Assembly: GCA_003104995.1 (NCBI GenBank)
Contig: PQAO01000020.1
Coordinates: 38,665 to 102,664, forward strand
Direction of reading: 5' to 3'
Source: Dehalococcoidia bacterium
Lineage (GTDB): Bacteria > Chloroflexota > Dehalococcoidia > Tepidiformales > Tepidiformaceae
Length of the DNA stretch: 64,000 nt
The notes under the pieces were generated by a model. That model saw only the letters and a program-made list of their open reading frames with translations. It was not told the origin of the DNA and searched no databases. Positions 50,897-58,766 of the stretch are shown here, piece by piece; within the stretch, counting starts at the first letter, position 1; each line of letters opens with the position of its first letter. The translations under genes and the position numbers were made by a program.

Positions 50897-50998
50897 TTAC
50901 CGGCGCGCGCGCGCAGCGGCAGCAGCGGCCGTGGCGAGCAGTGCGGTCAGGGTGACAGTAGCAACCATCTGTACGTAACTCTGTCGGCTCGCCTCCAT
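50897..50998 (-). CDS. Possible 33-residue single-helix membrane peptide
   Basis: ATG to TAA, 34 codons. The sequence opens MEASRQSYVQMVATVTLTAL and ends in an Ala-run with RARR, one membrane helix with a basic C-terminus. No ribosome-binding site; a TCTATT -10-like box 6 bases before the ATG could make it leaderless. A hairpin terminator lies on the same strand downstream. Short Ala-rich open frames arise by chance in GC-rich DNA, so this is tentative. The remaining bases up to the amidase start at 51122 hold nothing else that I can support. Confidence 0.3.
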   Translation of the reverse strand: MEASRQSYVQMVATVTLTALLATAAAAAARARR

Positions 50999-51121
50999 AG
51001 CGTCAATAGAGGAAACGCCAGTCTTTCTTCCCCCTGGGGTCCTCCCTGCGCCGGCGCGAGGCTCGTACCGCTCCCGCGGCTCGCGTAGCATTGCGGTCCA
51101 GTACTCGCCAGGAGCACCACC

Positions 51122-52525
51122 ATGCCCGACCTGACCGACCTCACCATCGCCGAAGCCGCACGTGCGGTGGAACGCCGCGATGCCTCGCCGGTCGAGCTCG
51201 CCGATGCCTACCTGGCCCGCGTCGAGCGCCTGAACCCGGCGCTCAACGCCTTCGTGACGGTTACCGCCGGCCGCGCTCGCGAAGACGCCACCCGGGCGGC
51301 GGCCGAGATCGCCCATGGTGGCTATCGCGGCCCCCTGCACGGCATCCCTATCGGCCTGAAGGACCTCTACGACACCGCTGGCATCGAAACTGCCGGGGGT
51401 TCGAAGGTGCTCCGCGGCCGCGTCCCGGCCGAGGACTCCACCTGCGCCCGTCGCTTGCGCGAGGCCGGAACTGTATTAATAGGGAAGACGAACACGCACG
51501 AGTTCGCCTGGGGCACTACCACCAACAACCCCCACACCGGCGCCACCCACAACCCCTGGGCGCTCGAACGCATCCCCGGCGGCTCGAGCGGCGGTTCGGG
51601 CGCGGCCATCGTTGCCCGGCTCGCGGCCGGCACCCTCGGCACCGACACCGGCGGCAGCATCCGCATCCCGGCGGCGCTCAACGGTTGTGTCGGCTTCAAG
51701 CCCACCTTCGGCCGCGTCAGTAAGGCGGGCATCCTGCCCATGTCGTGGCAGTTCGACCACCCCGGCCCCATCTGCCGCACCGTCGAAGACGCCGCCATCG
51801 TCCTCCAGGCCATCGCCGGCTACGACTCCGCCGACTTCGCCACCGCGCCGGTGGCCGTTCCGGATTACCGCGCAGCCCTCGACGGCGGCGTCCGGGGACT
51901 CCGCATCGGCGTCCCGCGCGATCAGTTTTTCGGCTTGCTCGACCCCGAGGTGCGCGTCGCCGTCGAAGAGGCGCTGGATGTCTTCCGCGCCCTCGGCGCC
52001 GAGGTGACGGATATCGAAGCCGGCTACGACAGGATGACCGTGCTCCAGGCCTGGACCGTGGTCAACGCCGAAGGCCAGGCTTACCACGCAGAGTGGTTGG
52101 CAAAGCAGCCCGGCGACTACAGCCCCGAGCTGCGCGAAGTGCTCTCGACACCGCTGCCCGACGCAGTGGGGTTGGCCAACGCCTACCGCGCCAGCTACGA
52201 CATCAAGGAGGCGGTCCGGGGCCTGCTGGAACGCGTCGACCTGCTGGTCGCGCCGACCACCATGCGCCCTGCGTCAAAGATCGGCGAAGAGCAGCTCGAG
52301 GTCGATGGCGTCCAGCTCACCACCGGGGCGGCCTTCGCCTCGCTGACCATGCCGTTCAACATCGCCGGGGTGCCGGCGCTCTCGCTGCCGTGTGGGTTCA
52401 GCAGCGAGGGCCTCCCCATCGGCATGCAGATCGCGGGGCGCCCGTTCGACGAGCCGACTGTCCTCCGCGCCGCCCACGCCTACGAAACGGCCACGAACTG
52501 GCACCGGAGAACCCCGAACCTCTAA
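51122..52525 (+). CDS. Amidase-signature enzyme
   Basis: 467 residues. The Ser-cis-Ser-Lys triad is present: Lys80 (IPIGLKDLYDTAG), Ser155 (ERIPGGSSGGSGAA) and Ser179 (GTDTGGSIRIPAAL), with the family stretch between. It hydrolyses an amide bond; the family includes GatA, indole-acetamide, nitrile-derived and urea-type amidases. A true GatA is encoded separately at 56899-58356, so this is probably a general amidase. The ATG is preceded by CAGGAGCACCACC. Substrate unknown. Confidence 0.85.
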   Translation: MPDLTDLTIAEAARAVERRDASPVELADAYLARVERLNPALNAFVTVTAGRAREDATRAAAEIAHGGYRGPLHGIPIGLKDLYDTAGIETAGGSKVLRGRVPAEDSTCARRLREAGTVLIGKTNTHEFAWGTTTNNPHTGATHNPWALERIPGGSSGGSGAAIVARLAAGTLGTDTGGSIRIPAALNGCVGFKPTFGRVSKAGILPMSWQFDHPGPICRTVEDAAIVLQAIAGYDSADFATAPVAVPDYRAALDGGVRGLRIGVPRDQFFGLLDPEVRVAVEEALDVFRALGAEVTDIEAGYDRMTVLQAWTVVNAEGQAYHAEWLAKQPGDYSPELREVLSTPLPDAVGLANAYRASYDIKEAVRGLLERVDLLVAPTTMRPASKIGEEQLEVDGVQLTTGAAFASLTMPFNIAGVPALSLPCGFSSEGLPIGMQIAGRPFDEPTVLRAAHAYETATNWHRRTPNL

Positions 52526-52528
52526 GTC

Positions 52529-53089
52529 CTAAGTTTTCACGCCAAAGTCCTTCAAGAGTGCCTGGCGGGCGGCCACCTGCCCGATGCGCCCGGCATCGAC
52601 CAGCCACAGCGGCGTCGCCCCCGGCAACGACTCGGCCCAGGCCTGCGCCGGCCCGGAAACGTGCCCGGTGGTCACCAGCACCGCCGCCGTCGCGCTCTCG
52701 GCCACCGCTGCGCCGAAGAGTTCGCGTACCTGTGGCGCGGTGACGGTTGCGTGCTCGGCATAGCGCTTGCACTGGACCGCGAGAGTCTCGCCGCGCTTCC
52801 GGGCGAGGAGGTCGATGCCGCCGTCGCCAGTGCCGCCGCGGCGCTCGACACGCCAACCCTCACGCTGGAGCCAGCCCGCAACCTCGGCCTCGAAATCGCT
52901 CGGGTGGAGCTTGCGGAGCCCCTCGACCGAGCGCCGGGCAGCTCGCCCCCGCGACCACCGGCCGGCGGCGGTTCCAGCCAGCATCACCGCGACCGCCAAT
53001 CCAACCACCCCCGCCCAGCGGTAGCCGTTGGGGTCGAAGTACGCGACCGGCCCGGAAACGGCCGCCAGCCCCAGGACTAAACGTGTCAT
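52529..53089 (-). CDS. Membrane-anchored Mrr-type restriction endonuclease-like protein
   Basis: 186 residues. Two N-terminal hydrophobic helices (about 3-17 and 26-43), a basic stretch, then a Mrr catalytic domain: DFEAEVAGWLQREGWRVERR, the Asp93 of GDGGIDLLARKRGE and the Q106-C-K108 of LAVQCKRY, followed by the strand TAAVLVTTGHVSGPAQAWAE. The D...QxK active-site pattern is that of Mrr/PD-(D/E)XK nucleases. An N-terminal membrane anchor is known for some Mrr-cat proteins. No methyltransferase is next to it, so it would act alone. Convergent with the amidase, 3 bases apart. Confidence 0.78.
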   Translation of the reverse strand: MTRLVLGLAAVSGPVAYFDPNGYRWAGVVGLAVAVMLAGTAAGRWSRGRAARRSVEGLRKLHPSDFEAEVAGWLQREGWRVERRGGTGDGGIDLLARKRGETLAVQCKRYAEHATVTAPQVRELFGAAVAESATAAVLVTTGHVSGPAQAWAESLPGATPLWLVDAGRIGQVAARQALLKDFGVKT

Positions 53090-53235
53090 AACGAAGAGCA
53101 GTGTAAAGGCCCGGGGCGTTAGGTGGTGTCGCGAAGGCTTCCCAACTCCGGAATGGTTGCCGGAGTGGCCTGCCCGCCGTGGGGCCAGGCTGGTACAGTC
53201 GCTACCGACGATCGTCGCAGGAGGCGGATTCGCCC

Positions 53236-55035
53236 GTGAGCCAGCGAATCGAGGACTATGGGTTCATCGCCGACATGCGCACGGTGGCGTTGGTCGGACG
53301 TGACGGCTCGATGGACTGGCTCTGTTTACCCCGGATCGACTCGCCGGCGTGCTTCGCGGCCCTCCTGGGGACGGAGGAGCATGGCAGGTGGCGGCTCGCC
53401 CCTCGCGGGGCCGCGGCCCGCGTTAGCCGCCGGTACCGCCGGAATTCCCTGGTTCTCGAAACATCCTTCGAACTGCCGGAAGGCGCCATCACCCTGGTGG
53501 ACTTCCTGACGCCAGCACAGGTGGGCGAGGGCCTCAACGTCGTCCGCATTGTGCGGGGTGACCGGGGCCGGGTGGATGTGGAGATGGAACTCATCCTGCG
53601 ATTCGAATACGGCGCGTTCGTCCCCTGGGTCCGCCGCCACCCGTTCGGGCTCACGGCGATTGCCGGACCGGACGCCATCGCGATCCGGACTCCAGTCGAA
53701 CTCACCGGACGCGACTACCGGACGTACGCGTCGTTTTGCGTGGGCGAAGGCGAAACGGTGCCGTTCGTCATGACGTGGCACCAGTCGCACCTGCCGCCGC
53801 CGCCGCCGTCAGATGCGCTGGATCTCATGGTGAGGACGGAAGAGTGGTGGCTGCAGTGGAGCCGGCGCTACCGCTACCAGGGGCCCTACCAGGACCTGGC
53901 ACACCGCTCGCTGACGGTGCTGAAGGGGCTCACGAACAGCACCACCGGAGGCATCGCGGCGGCGGCAACCACCTCGCTGCCCGAAGAACTGGGCGGGATG
54001 CGGAATTGGGACTACCGGTATTGCTGGCTCCGCGACGCCACGTTCACCCTCTATGCACTGTTGGCTTCAGGCTACGTGGAGGAAGCCGCCGAGTGGCAGC
54101 GCTGGCTGTTGCGGGCCGCCGCCGGTAAGCCGGCCGACCTCCAGATCATGTACGGGGTCGCCGGCGAGCGCCTGCTCATCGAGTCCGAGATCCCCTGGCT
54201 GCCTGGCTATGCCGGCAGCACGCCGGTCCGGATAGGCAACGCGGCCCACAGCCAGTTCCAGCTCGACGTGCTCGGCGAGGTCATGGATGCGTTCCATGTC
54301 GCGGGCGTCCATGGCATCGAAGTCGGTGATGACGCGCGCCGCTTCCAGCGCGAGCTCATCGACTTCCTGGAACAGGTATGGGACGAGCCAGACGACGGCA
54401 TCTGGGAGGTCCGCAGTGGGCGTCAGCACTTCACGCACTCGAAGGTGATGGCGTGGCTCGCCCTCGACCGGGCCGTGAAGTCCGCCGCGCATCTCGGCTC
54501 CGATGCGCCCGTCGAGCGTTGGAAAACGCTCCGCAACCGCATCCACGCGGAGGTCTGCGCAAAGGGGTTCGACCAGGAGAAGCGCTCATTCGTGCAGTAC
54601 TACGGCGGAAAGGACCTCGACGCGGCGCTCCTGATGATCCCGCTCGTGGGGTTCCTGCCCCCGAACGATCCGCGCGTCCTGGGCACCATCGAGGCCGTCC
54701 AGCGCGAACTCTCGACCCACGGCATCGTGCGGCGGTACTCACGCCCGGGGGTGACGGACGGCGTGGCGGGCGCCGACGCGCCGTTCCTCGCCTGTTCGTT
54801 CTGGCTGGCCGACTGCCTCGCGATGACCGGCAGGGCCTCCGAAGCCAGGGCGCTGCTCGACCGCCTGGCCGGCCTCGCCAATGACCTCGGGCTGTTCTCA
54901 GAGGAGTACGACCCTGTGGCCGGCCGAATGCTGGGCAACTACCCCCAGGCCTTCTCCCACATCGCACTGGTCAACACCGTCCACAATCTTCACAAGCAAT
55001 CGGCCAGCCCGGCCTCCCATCGGGCCCGCCAATAG
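53236..55035 (+). CDS. Glycoside hydrolase family 15 (glucoamylase or trehalase-like)
   Basis: 599 residues. N-terminal super-sandwich domain (to about 220, starting IEDYGFIADMRTVALV and MDWLCLPRIDSPACFAALLG), then an (alpha/alpha)6 barrel with ELGGMRNWDYRYCWLRDATF, SQFQLDVLGEVMDAFH, GIWEVRSGRQHFTHSKVMAW and a closing LFSEEYDPVAGRMLGNYPQA. The Glu in the EVRSG and EEYDP regions are the family's acid and base candidates. This arrangement is the bacterial GH15 that acts on alpha-glucans or trehalose. GTG start after AGGAGGCGG. No export signal, so it may work on stored sugar. Confidence 0.93.
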   Translation: MSQRIEDYGFIADMRTVALVGRDGSMDWLCLPRIDSPACFAALLGTEEHGRWRLAPRGAAARVSRRYRRNSLVLETSFELPEGAITLVDFLTPAQVGEGLNVVRIVRGDRGRVDVEMELILRFEYGAFVPWVRRHPFGLTAIAGPDAIAIRTPVELTGRDYRTYASFCVGEGETVPFVMTWHQSHLPPPPPSDALDLMVRTEEWWLQWSRRYRYQGPYQDLAHRSLTVLKGLTNSTTGGIAAAATTSLPEELGGMRNWDYRYCWLRDATFTLYALLASGYVEEAAEWQRWLLRAAAGKPADLQIMYGVAGERLLIESEIPWLPGYAGSTPVRIGNAAHSQFQLDVLGEVMDAFHVAGVHGIEVGDDARRFQRELIDFLEQVWDEPDDGIWEVRSGRQHFTHSKVMAWLALDRAVKSAAHLGSDAPVERWKTLRNRIHAEVCAKGFDQEKRSFVQYYGGKDLDAALLMIPLVGFLPPNDPRVLGTIEAVQRELSTHGIVRRYSRPGVTDGVAGADAPFLACSFWLADCLAMTGRASEARALLDRLAGLANDLGLFSEEYDPVAGRMLGNYPQAFSHIALVNTVHNLHKQSASPASHRARQ

Positions 55036-55223
55036 CCCGGAGGCGCGGGCACAGCTAAAAGCAAACTCGCGGCGAACCTCGCCAGCCTTCTCCGGGGACG
55101 AAGGGTTTGCGGAAACGATATTGACCCCATGCGCGGTCGCGGCGTACCCTCGGCACGTGTGGAGCGCAGCGGCGAGCGGAACTTCCTCCCCCGCGCGGAC
55201 GTTTACTCCACAGGAGGCGGCTT

Positions 55224-55496
55224 GTGGCAATCCAGGGACAGGGCCAGGTGGACTACGACTGGCTGACGGCTTCGCGAGTGCGCGTGCTGCGCGAACTGGC
55301 GGACGACCGGACCGAACGCGAGGCGGCCGAACGGCTGGGCGTGAGCTATACCTCGGTCCGCAGCGCAGTGCAGGTGCTCAAGGGGTACACCGGGTGCGAG
55401 AGCGTCCACGACCTCCGGCGCTGGTGGCGCCAGAACCGCGAGTCGTGGGCCGAGTGGCTCCTGGAGCAGGGGGGTGTGAGCACGAACGGTACGTAA
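55224..55496 (+). CDS. Small HTH DNA-binding protein (LuxR-type GerE-like)
   Basis: 90 residues: LTASRVRVLRELADDRTERE, then AAERLGVSYTSVRSAVQVLK, a tri-helical HTH of the FixJ/GerE kind, followed by a C-terminal Trp-rich segment (RWWRQNRESWAEWL). The LxxDRTEREAAERLGVSYTSVR pattern is like the recognition helix region of response regulators but with no receiver domain. It may be a small stand-alone regulator. GTG start after CAGGAGGCGG. It precedes the lower-GC secreted protein gene by 88 bases. Confidence 0.75.
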   Translation: MAIQGQGQVDYDWLTASRVRVLRELADDRTEREAAERLGVSYTSVRSAVQVLKGYTGCESVHDLRRWWRQNRESWAEWLLEQGGVSTNGT

Positions 55497-55584
55497 GGTA
55501 TCTGATTCCCGTACGCGAGGTAGGGTGACGGGTCACGCTTGCTTGGGCGAACATGGCTCAATCACGTAACAAGAGGGCATCAAC

Positions 55585-56145
55585 ATGGATCGACTGACTG
55601 TCCGCAGGACGGGGTGGCTCAGGAGCGTCTGGCTTCCGCGGTTCATGGCTATCCTTGTCGTAGCGACTGCGCTAGGCCCTGGGACGCGTATTGCCAATGC
55701 GTGGCCGGCTGGGTCTACTGCATCTAACACCATGGGCGGCTTTAACTACGACACGTGGGAGTACGTAACCTTTCCCTATGTAGTTCAAAGCGACATAGCC
55801 TACACGAAGATTTGGCAGGGCGGTTACGGATACACGCGAATCGACTCTCTGGTGCATCAAACTAAGACGAATAGCAACTGGTGGGCGTTCGCAAGTTATC
55901 TTTCCGGATCAATTTCGACGACATTCTACTCAGATTCGTACTATCTAGCCACGTTTTCCAACAACCTAAATGGCTGGTGTATCGGTTCGAATTGGTACTT
56001 TTGGACATGTGATTCAGGTACCCTGGATATTTCAGTCTACGGTTACGGCACGGGCCTGTTCCAAGGAAGTGTTGTAATCGGCGGCGGCGGGTGGGGCACT
56101 GTCGCAGGAGCCTCTGCCTCCGGATCGTATAACTGGTCTTACTAA
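55585..56145 (+). CDS. Secreted protein of unknown function, atypical base composition
   Basis: 186 residues. A twin-basic N-terminus (MDRLTVRRTGWLRSVWLPRF), a hydrophobic core and an AxA-like cleavage site (ANA-WP, near residue 40) make a signal peptide. The mature part is rich in Tyr, Trp, Ser, Gly and Asn (YSDSYYLATFSNNLNG, GWCIGSNWYFWTCDSG) with two Cys that could form a disulfide. No family recognised. The DNA of the mature part is visibly richer in A and T than its neighbours, a sign of transfer. ATG after AAGAGGGCATC. It is followed by the SurA-like gene with a 28-base gap. Confidence 0.65.
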   Translation: MDRLTVRRTGWLRSVWLPRFMAILVVATALGPGTRIANAWPAGSTASNTMGGFNYDTWEYVTFPYVVQSDIAYTKIWQGGYGYTRIDSLVHQTKTNSNWWAFASYLSGSISTTFYSDSYYLATFSNNLNGWCIGSNWYFWTCDSGTLDISVYGYGTGLFQGSVVIGGGGWGTVAGASASGSYNWSY

Positions 56146-56173
56146 AACTTCTAGGAGTGAGGTTGCAGCGAAT

Positions 56174-56839
56174 ATGAATCGCATGAGAACGTCTGCATTG
56201 ATTGTAACCGTGGCCGTCGTCAGTGTCCTGCTCTTCAGATGGCAGATGTGGGGAGAGTCGGCCGCAACCGCGTCACCAGCCCAGCGCTTTGCGGACGCCG
56301 TTGCAGAACTCAGCGCGGATGATGGCGCCGTCGTTGCGGTCGTGGATGGTGTGGCCGTTCCCGAGGCGAAGGTTCGTGCCTTCCTGGTCTTCTACTCTGC
56401 TCGGACCGGTGTGGCCGGGAGCGAGTTGCCATGGGCGTCAATCGCCGAATATGTCGACATGCTCATCGAGAATGAGCTTATGTTCCAAGAGGCGGACCGG
56501 CGAGGCCTGGTACCGTCGGACGAAGACGTACTTTCGCAGGCTCGCATGCAAAAGGAGGGCCTCCTGGAATTCATGCGTCAGGACACTGGCGATGCGCGGG
56601 AGCTGCGAGCGCTCTTCGACCAGGTCCGGGGCACGCCCTATCACGTCGATGTCTACGATTCAAGCCCCGTGATGCTTGATGGGATGCGGCGCACGATGGC
56701 AATCGGCCTGTTACGCAATGAGCTCATGCAGGCGTTTCCAGATGAAGTTCGGAATGATCCGGCGAAGCGCGAAGCATCATTCAGGGCATACGCAGCCGAA
56801 CTCCGCGCCGCCGCCGACGTGAATGTGCTACTAAAGTAG
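56174..56839 (+). CDS. SurA-N-like periplasmic/extracytoplasmic chaperone
   Basis: 221 residues. N-terminal signal anchor (MRTSALIVTVAVVSVLLFRW), then VVAVVDGVAVPEAKVRAFLV, with the DG and P-x-K that open SurA/PpiD N domains. DMLIENELMFQEADRRGLVPSDEDV is the typical two-helix hairpin. The PPIase parvulin domain is missing, so it has the chaperone part only. Placed 28 bases after the secreted protein gene, it could handle that protein at the membrane. ATG 56174 chosen; the ribosome-binding site is poor. Confidence 0.7.
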   Translation: MNRMRTSALIVTVAVVSVLLFRWQMWGESAATASPAQRFADAVAELSADDGAVVAVVDGVAVPEAKVRAFLVFYSARTGVAGSELPWASIAEYVDMLIENELMFQEADRRGLVPSDEDVLSQARMQKEGLLEFMRQDTGDARELRALFDQVRGTPYHVDVYDSSPVMLDGMRRTMAIGLLRNELMQAFPDEVRNDPAKREASFRAYAAELRAAADVNVLLK

Positions 56840-56898
56840 CCTGTTCCAACCACATCGCCCCCATGCGTAAACCGCGGGCGCAAAGTTCTAACCGCCCC

Positions 56899-58356
56899 CT
56901 ACCCCGCCAGCAGGTTCCTGAACCCCGCCGCCTGCTCGTAGGCACTCGCCACTTGCAGGATCCGCCCCTCGTCGAAGAAGTTCCCGATGATCTGCAGGCC
57001 CACCGGCAGGCCCTCGCTGAACCCGCAGGGCACGCTCACCGCCGGCAGCCCCGCCACCGAGGCCGGTAGCGTGTAGATGTCGTTCAGGTACATCGCGTAG
57101 GGGTCGTCCACCTTCGCGCCAATCGGGAAGGCCACCGTGGGCGAGGTCGGTGTCACGATCACGTCGTACCTGGCGAACGCCTCCGCAAACTCGTTGTTGA
57201 TGACCGTGCGCACCTTCTGCGCCTTCAGGTAGTAGGCGTCGTAGTAGCCCGCGCTGAGCGCATACGTGCCGAGCATGATGCGTCGCTTCACTTCGTTACC
57301 GAACCCTTGCGCGCGCGTCTGCTCCATGTTGTCCCACATCGTCGGGCCGCTGCGGTCGCTGAACCCGTACTTCACCCCGTCGTAGCGCGCCAGGTTCGCC
57401 GAAGCCTCGCTCGGGGCGATGATGTAGTACACCGCCAGCGCGTGGTCCGTGCTCGGCAGCGAAAGCGAGCGGTCGACCGTCGCCCCCAGCGATTCGAGCG
57501 TCGCCAGCGCCTCCTCGATCCGCGCCGTCACGCCCGGCTCCATGCCCGCGATAAAGTACTCCTTCGGCACGCCGATCTTCATCCCTTTGATGTCGCGCCC
57601 GAGGTAGTGACGCATGTCCGGCATTGGCTCTGGGTTGCTCGTTGAATCGCGCGGGTCGTGCCCGCCGATGCACTGCAGCATGGTCGCCACGTCCTCCACG
57701 TCGCGCCCGATCGGCCCCACCTGGTCGAGTGAGCTCCCGAAGGCGACGATGCCGAAGCGGCTCACCCGCCCGTAGGTCGGGTCGAGCCCGACGTTCCCGC
57801 AGAGCGCCGCCGGCTGCCGGATCGACCCGCCCGTGTCGCTCCCGAGCGCCACCAGCGCCTCGCCCGCCGCCACCGCCGCCGCCGACCCGCCGGAGCTCCC
57901 GCCGGGCACCAGCCCCGGCTGCCACGGGTTGTGGGTCGGGCCATAGGCCGAATGCTCGGTCGATGAGCCCATCGCGAACTCGTCCATGTTCGCCTTGCCG
58001 ACCATCACCGCGCCCGCCCGGCGCAGGTTCTCATACACGTGGCTGCTGTACGGCGGGATGAAGTTCTCCAGGATCTTCGAACCGGCCGTCGTGCGAACGC
58101 CCTTCGTCACGATCAGGTCTTTCACGGCCACCGGGATGCCGGTGAGCGGCGTGGCCGTGCCCGATGCGAACTTCGCGTCGGCCTCCCGCGCCTGCTCCAG
58201 CGCCAGCTCCGCCGTGAGCGTGATGTAGGCGTGCACCTTCGGTTCGACGGCCGCGATCCGGTCGAGCACCGACTGTGTGAGCTCGACACTGGTGAATTGC
58301 TCATCGCGGAGTCCCTCGTGCGCTTCGTGGGCGGTCAGCCGCCAGAGCTCGCTCAT
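56899..58356 (-). CDS. gatA: Asp-tRNA(Asn)/Glu-tRNA(Gln) amidotransferase subunit A
   Basis: 485 residues. The triad is exactly placed for GatA: Lys79 (IPVAVKDLIVTKG), Ser154 (LVPGGSSGGSAAA) and Ser178 (GSDTGGSIRQPAAL), followed by LDPTYGRVSRFG and LDQVGPIGRDVED. It hydrolyses glutamine and passes ammonia to GatB for transamidation of mischarged tRNAs. gatC overlaps its start by 4 bases; gatB is not in the window. Presence implies Asn-tRNA or Gln-tRNA is made indirectly, as in most Gram-positives and Chloroflexota. Confidence 0.95.
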   Translation of the reverse strand: MSELWRLTAHEAHEGLRDEQFTSVELTQSVLDRIAAVEPKVHAYITLTAELALEQAREADAKFASGTATPLTGIPVAVKDLIVTKGVRTTAGSKILENFIPPYSSHVYENLRRAGAVMVGKANMDEFAMGSSTEHSAYGPTHNPWQPGLVPGGSSGGSAAAVAAGEALVALGSDTGGSIRQPAALCGNVGLDPTYGRVSRFGIVAFGSSLDQVGPIGRDVEDVATMLQCIGGHDPRDSTSNPEPMPDMRHYLGRDIKGMKIGVPKEYFIAGMEPGVTARIEEALATLESLGATVDRSLSLPSTDHALAVYYIIAPSEASANLARYDGVKYGFSDRSGPTMWDNMEQTRAQGFGNEVKRRIMLGTYALSAGYYDAYYLKAQKVRTVINNEFAEAFARYDVIVTPTSPTVAFPIGAKVDDPYAMYLNDIYTLPASVAGLPAVSVPCGFSEGLPVGLQIIGNFFDEGRILQVASAYEQAAGFRNLLAG

Positions 58357-58640
58357 TCGAGCACCGCCCGCACGCGGATGTAGCCATCCTCGGCCTGGGG
58401 CGCGTTGGCCAGGGCTTCGGCCTGTGAGAGCGAGGGTGCAACCAAATCGTCACGCATAACGTTAGAGAGAGGGAGCGGGTGCGCGGTCGGCTCGACGCCC
58501 TCGGTGTCCACCGCGGCCAATGCCGCGAAGTGATCGAGGATGCCGGAAAGCTGCGCGGTGAACCTTTCGACGTCGGCATCCCTTAGGGCGATGCGGGCCA
58601 GCCGGGCGATGTGGAGGACTTCTGCAGACGTGAGCGCCAT
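58353..58640 (-). CDS. gatC: Asp-tRNA(Asn)/Glu-tRNA(Gln) amidotransferase subunit C
   Basis: 95 residues with the GatC pattern: LTSAEVLHIARLARIALRDA, then FTAQLSGILDHFAAL and a Pro/Ser-rich tail (VEPTAHPLPLSNVMRDD). It is a scaffold for GatA and GatB. ATG giving MALTSAEV; a longer upstream frame is rejected as antisense to the penicillin-binding protein gene. Divergent from that gene. Confidence 0.93.
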   Translation of the reverse strand: MALTSAEVLHIARLARIALRDADVERFTAQLSGILDHFAALAAVDTEGVEPTAHPLPLSNVMRDDLVAPSLSQAEALANAPQAEDGYIRVRAVLE

Positions 58641-58766
58641 AGCCAAGAGGGTACAGGAACGATCCCTTAACCGCGCCGGTTCACCGGGCCGGTGGGCTTT
58701 GTTACCCTCCGTGACGATGCACCCCGCAGCGGCGCGCGCCGCAGGCATCGCCCGGAGTCCCCTCCA

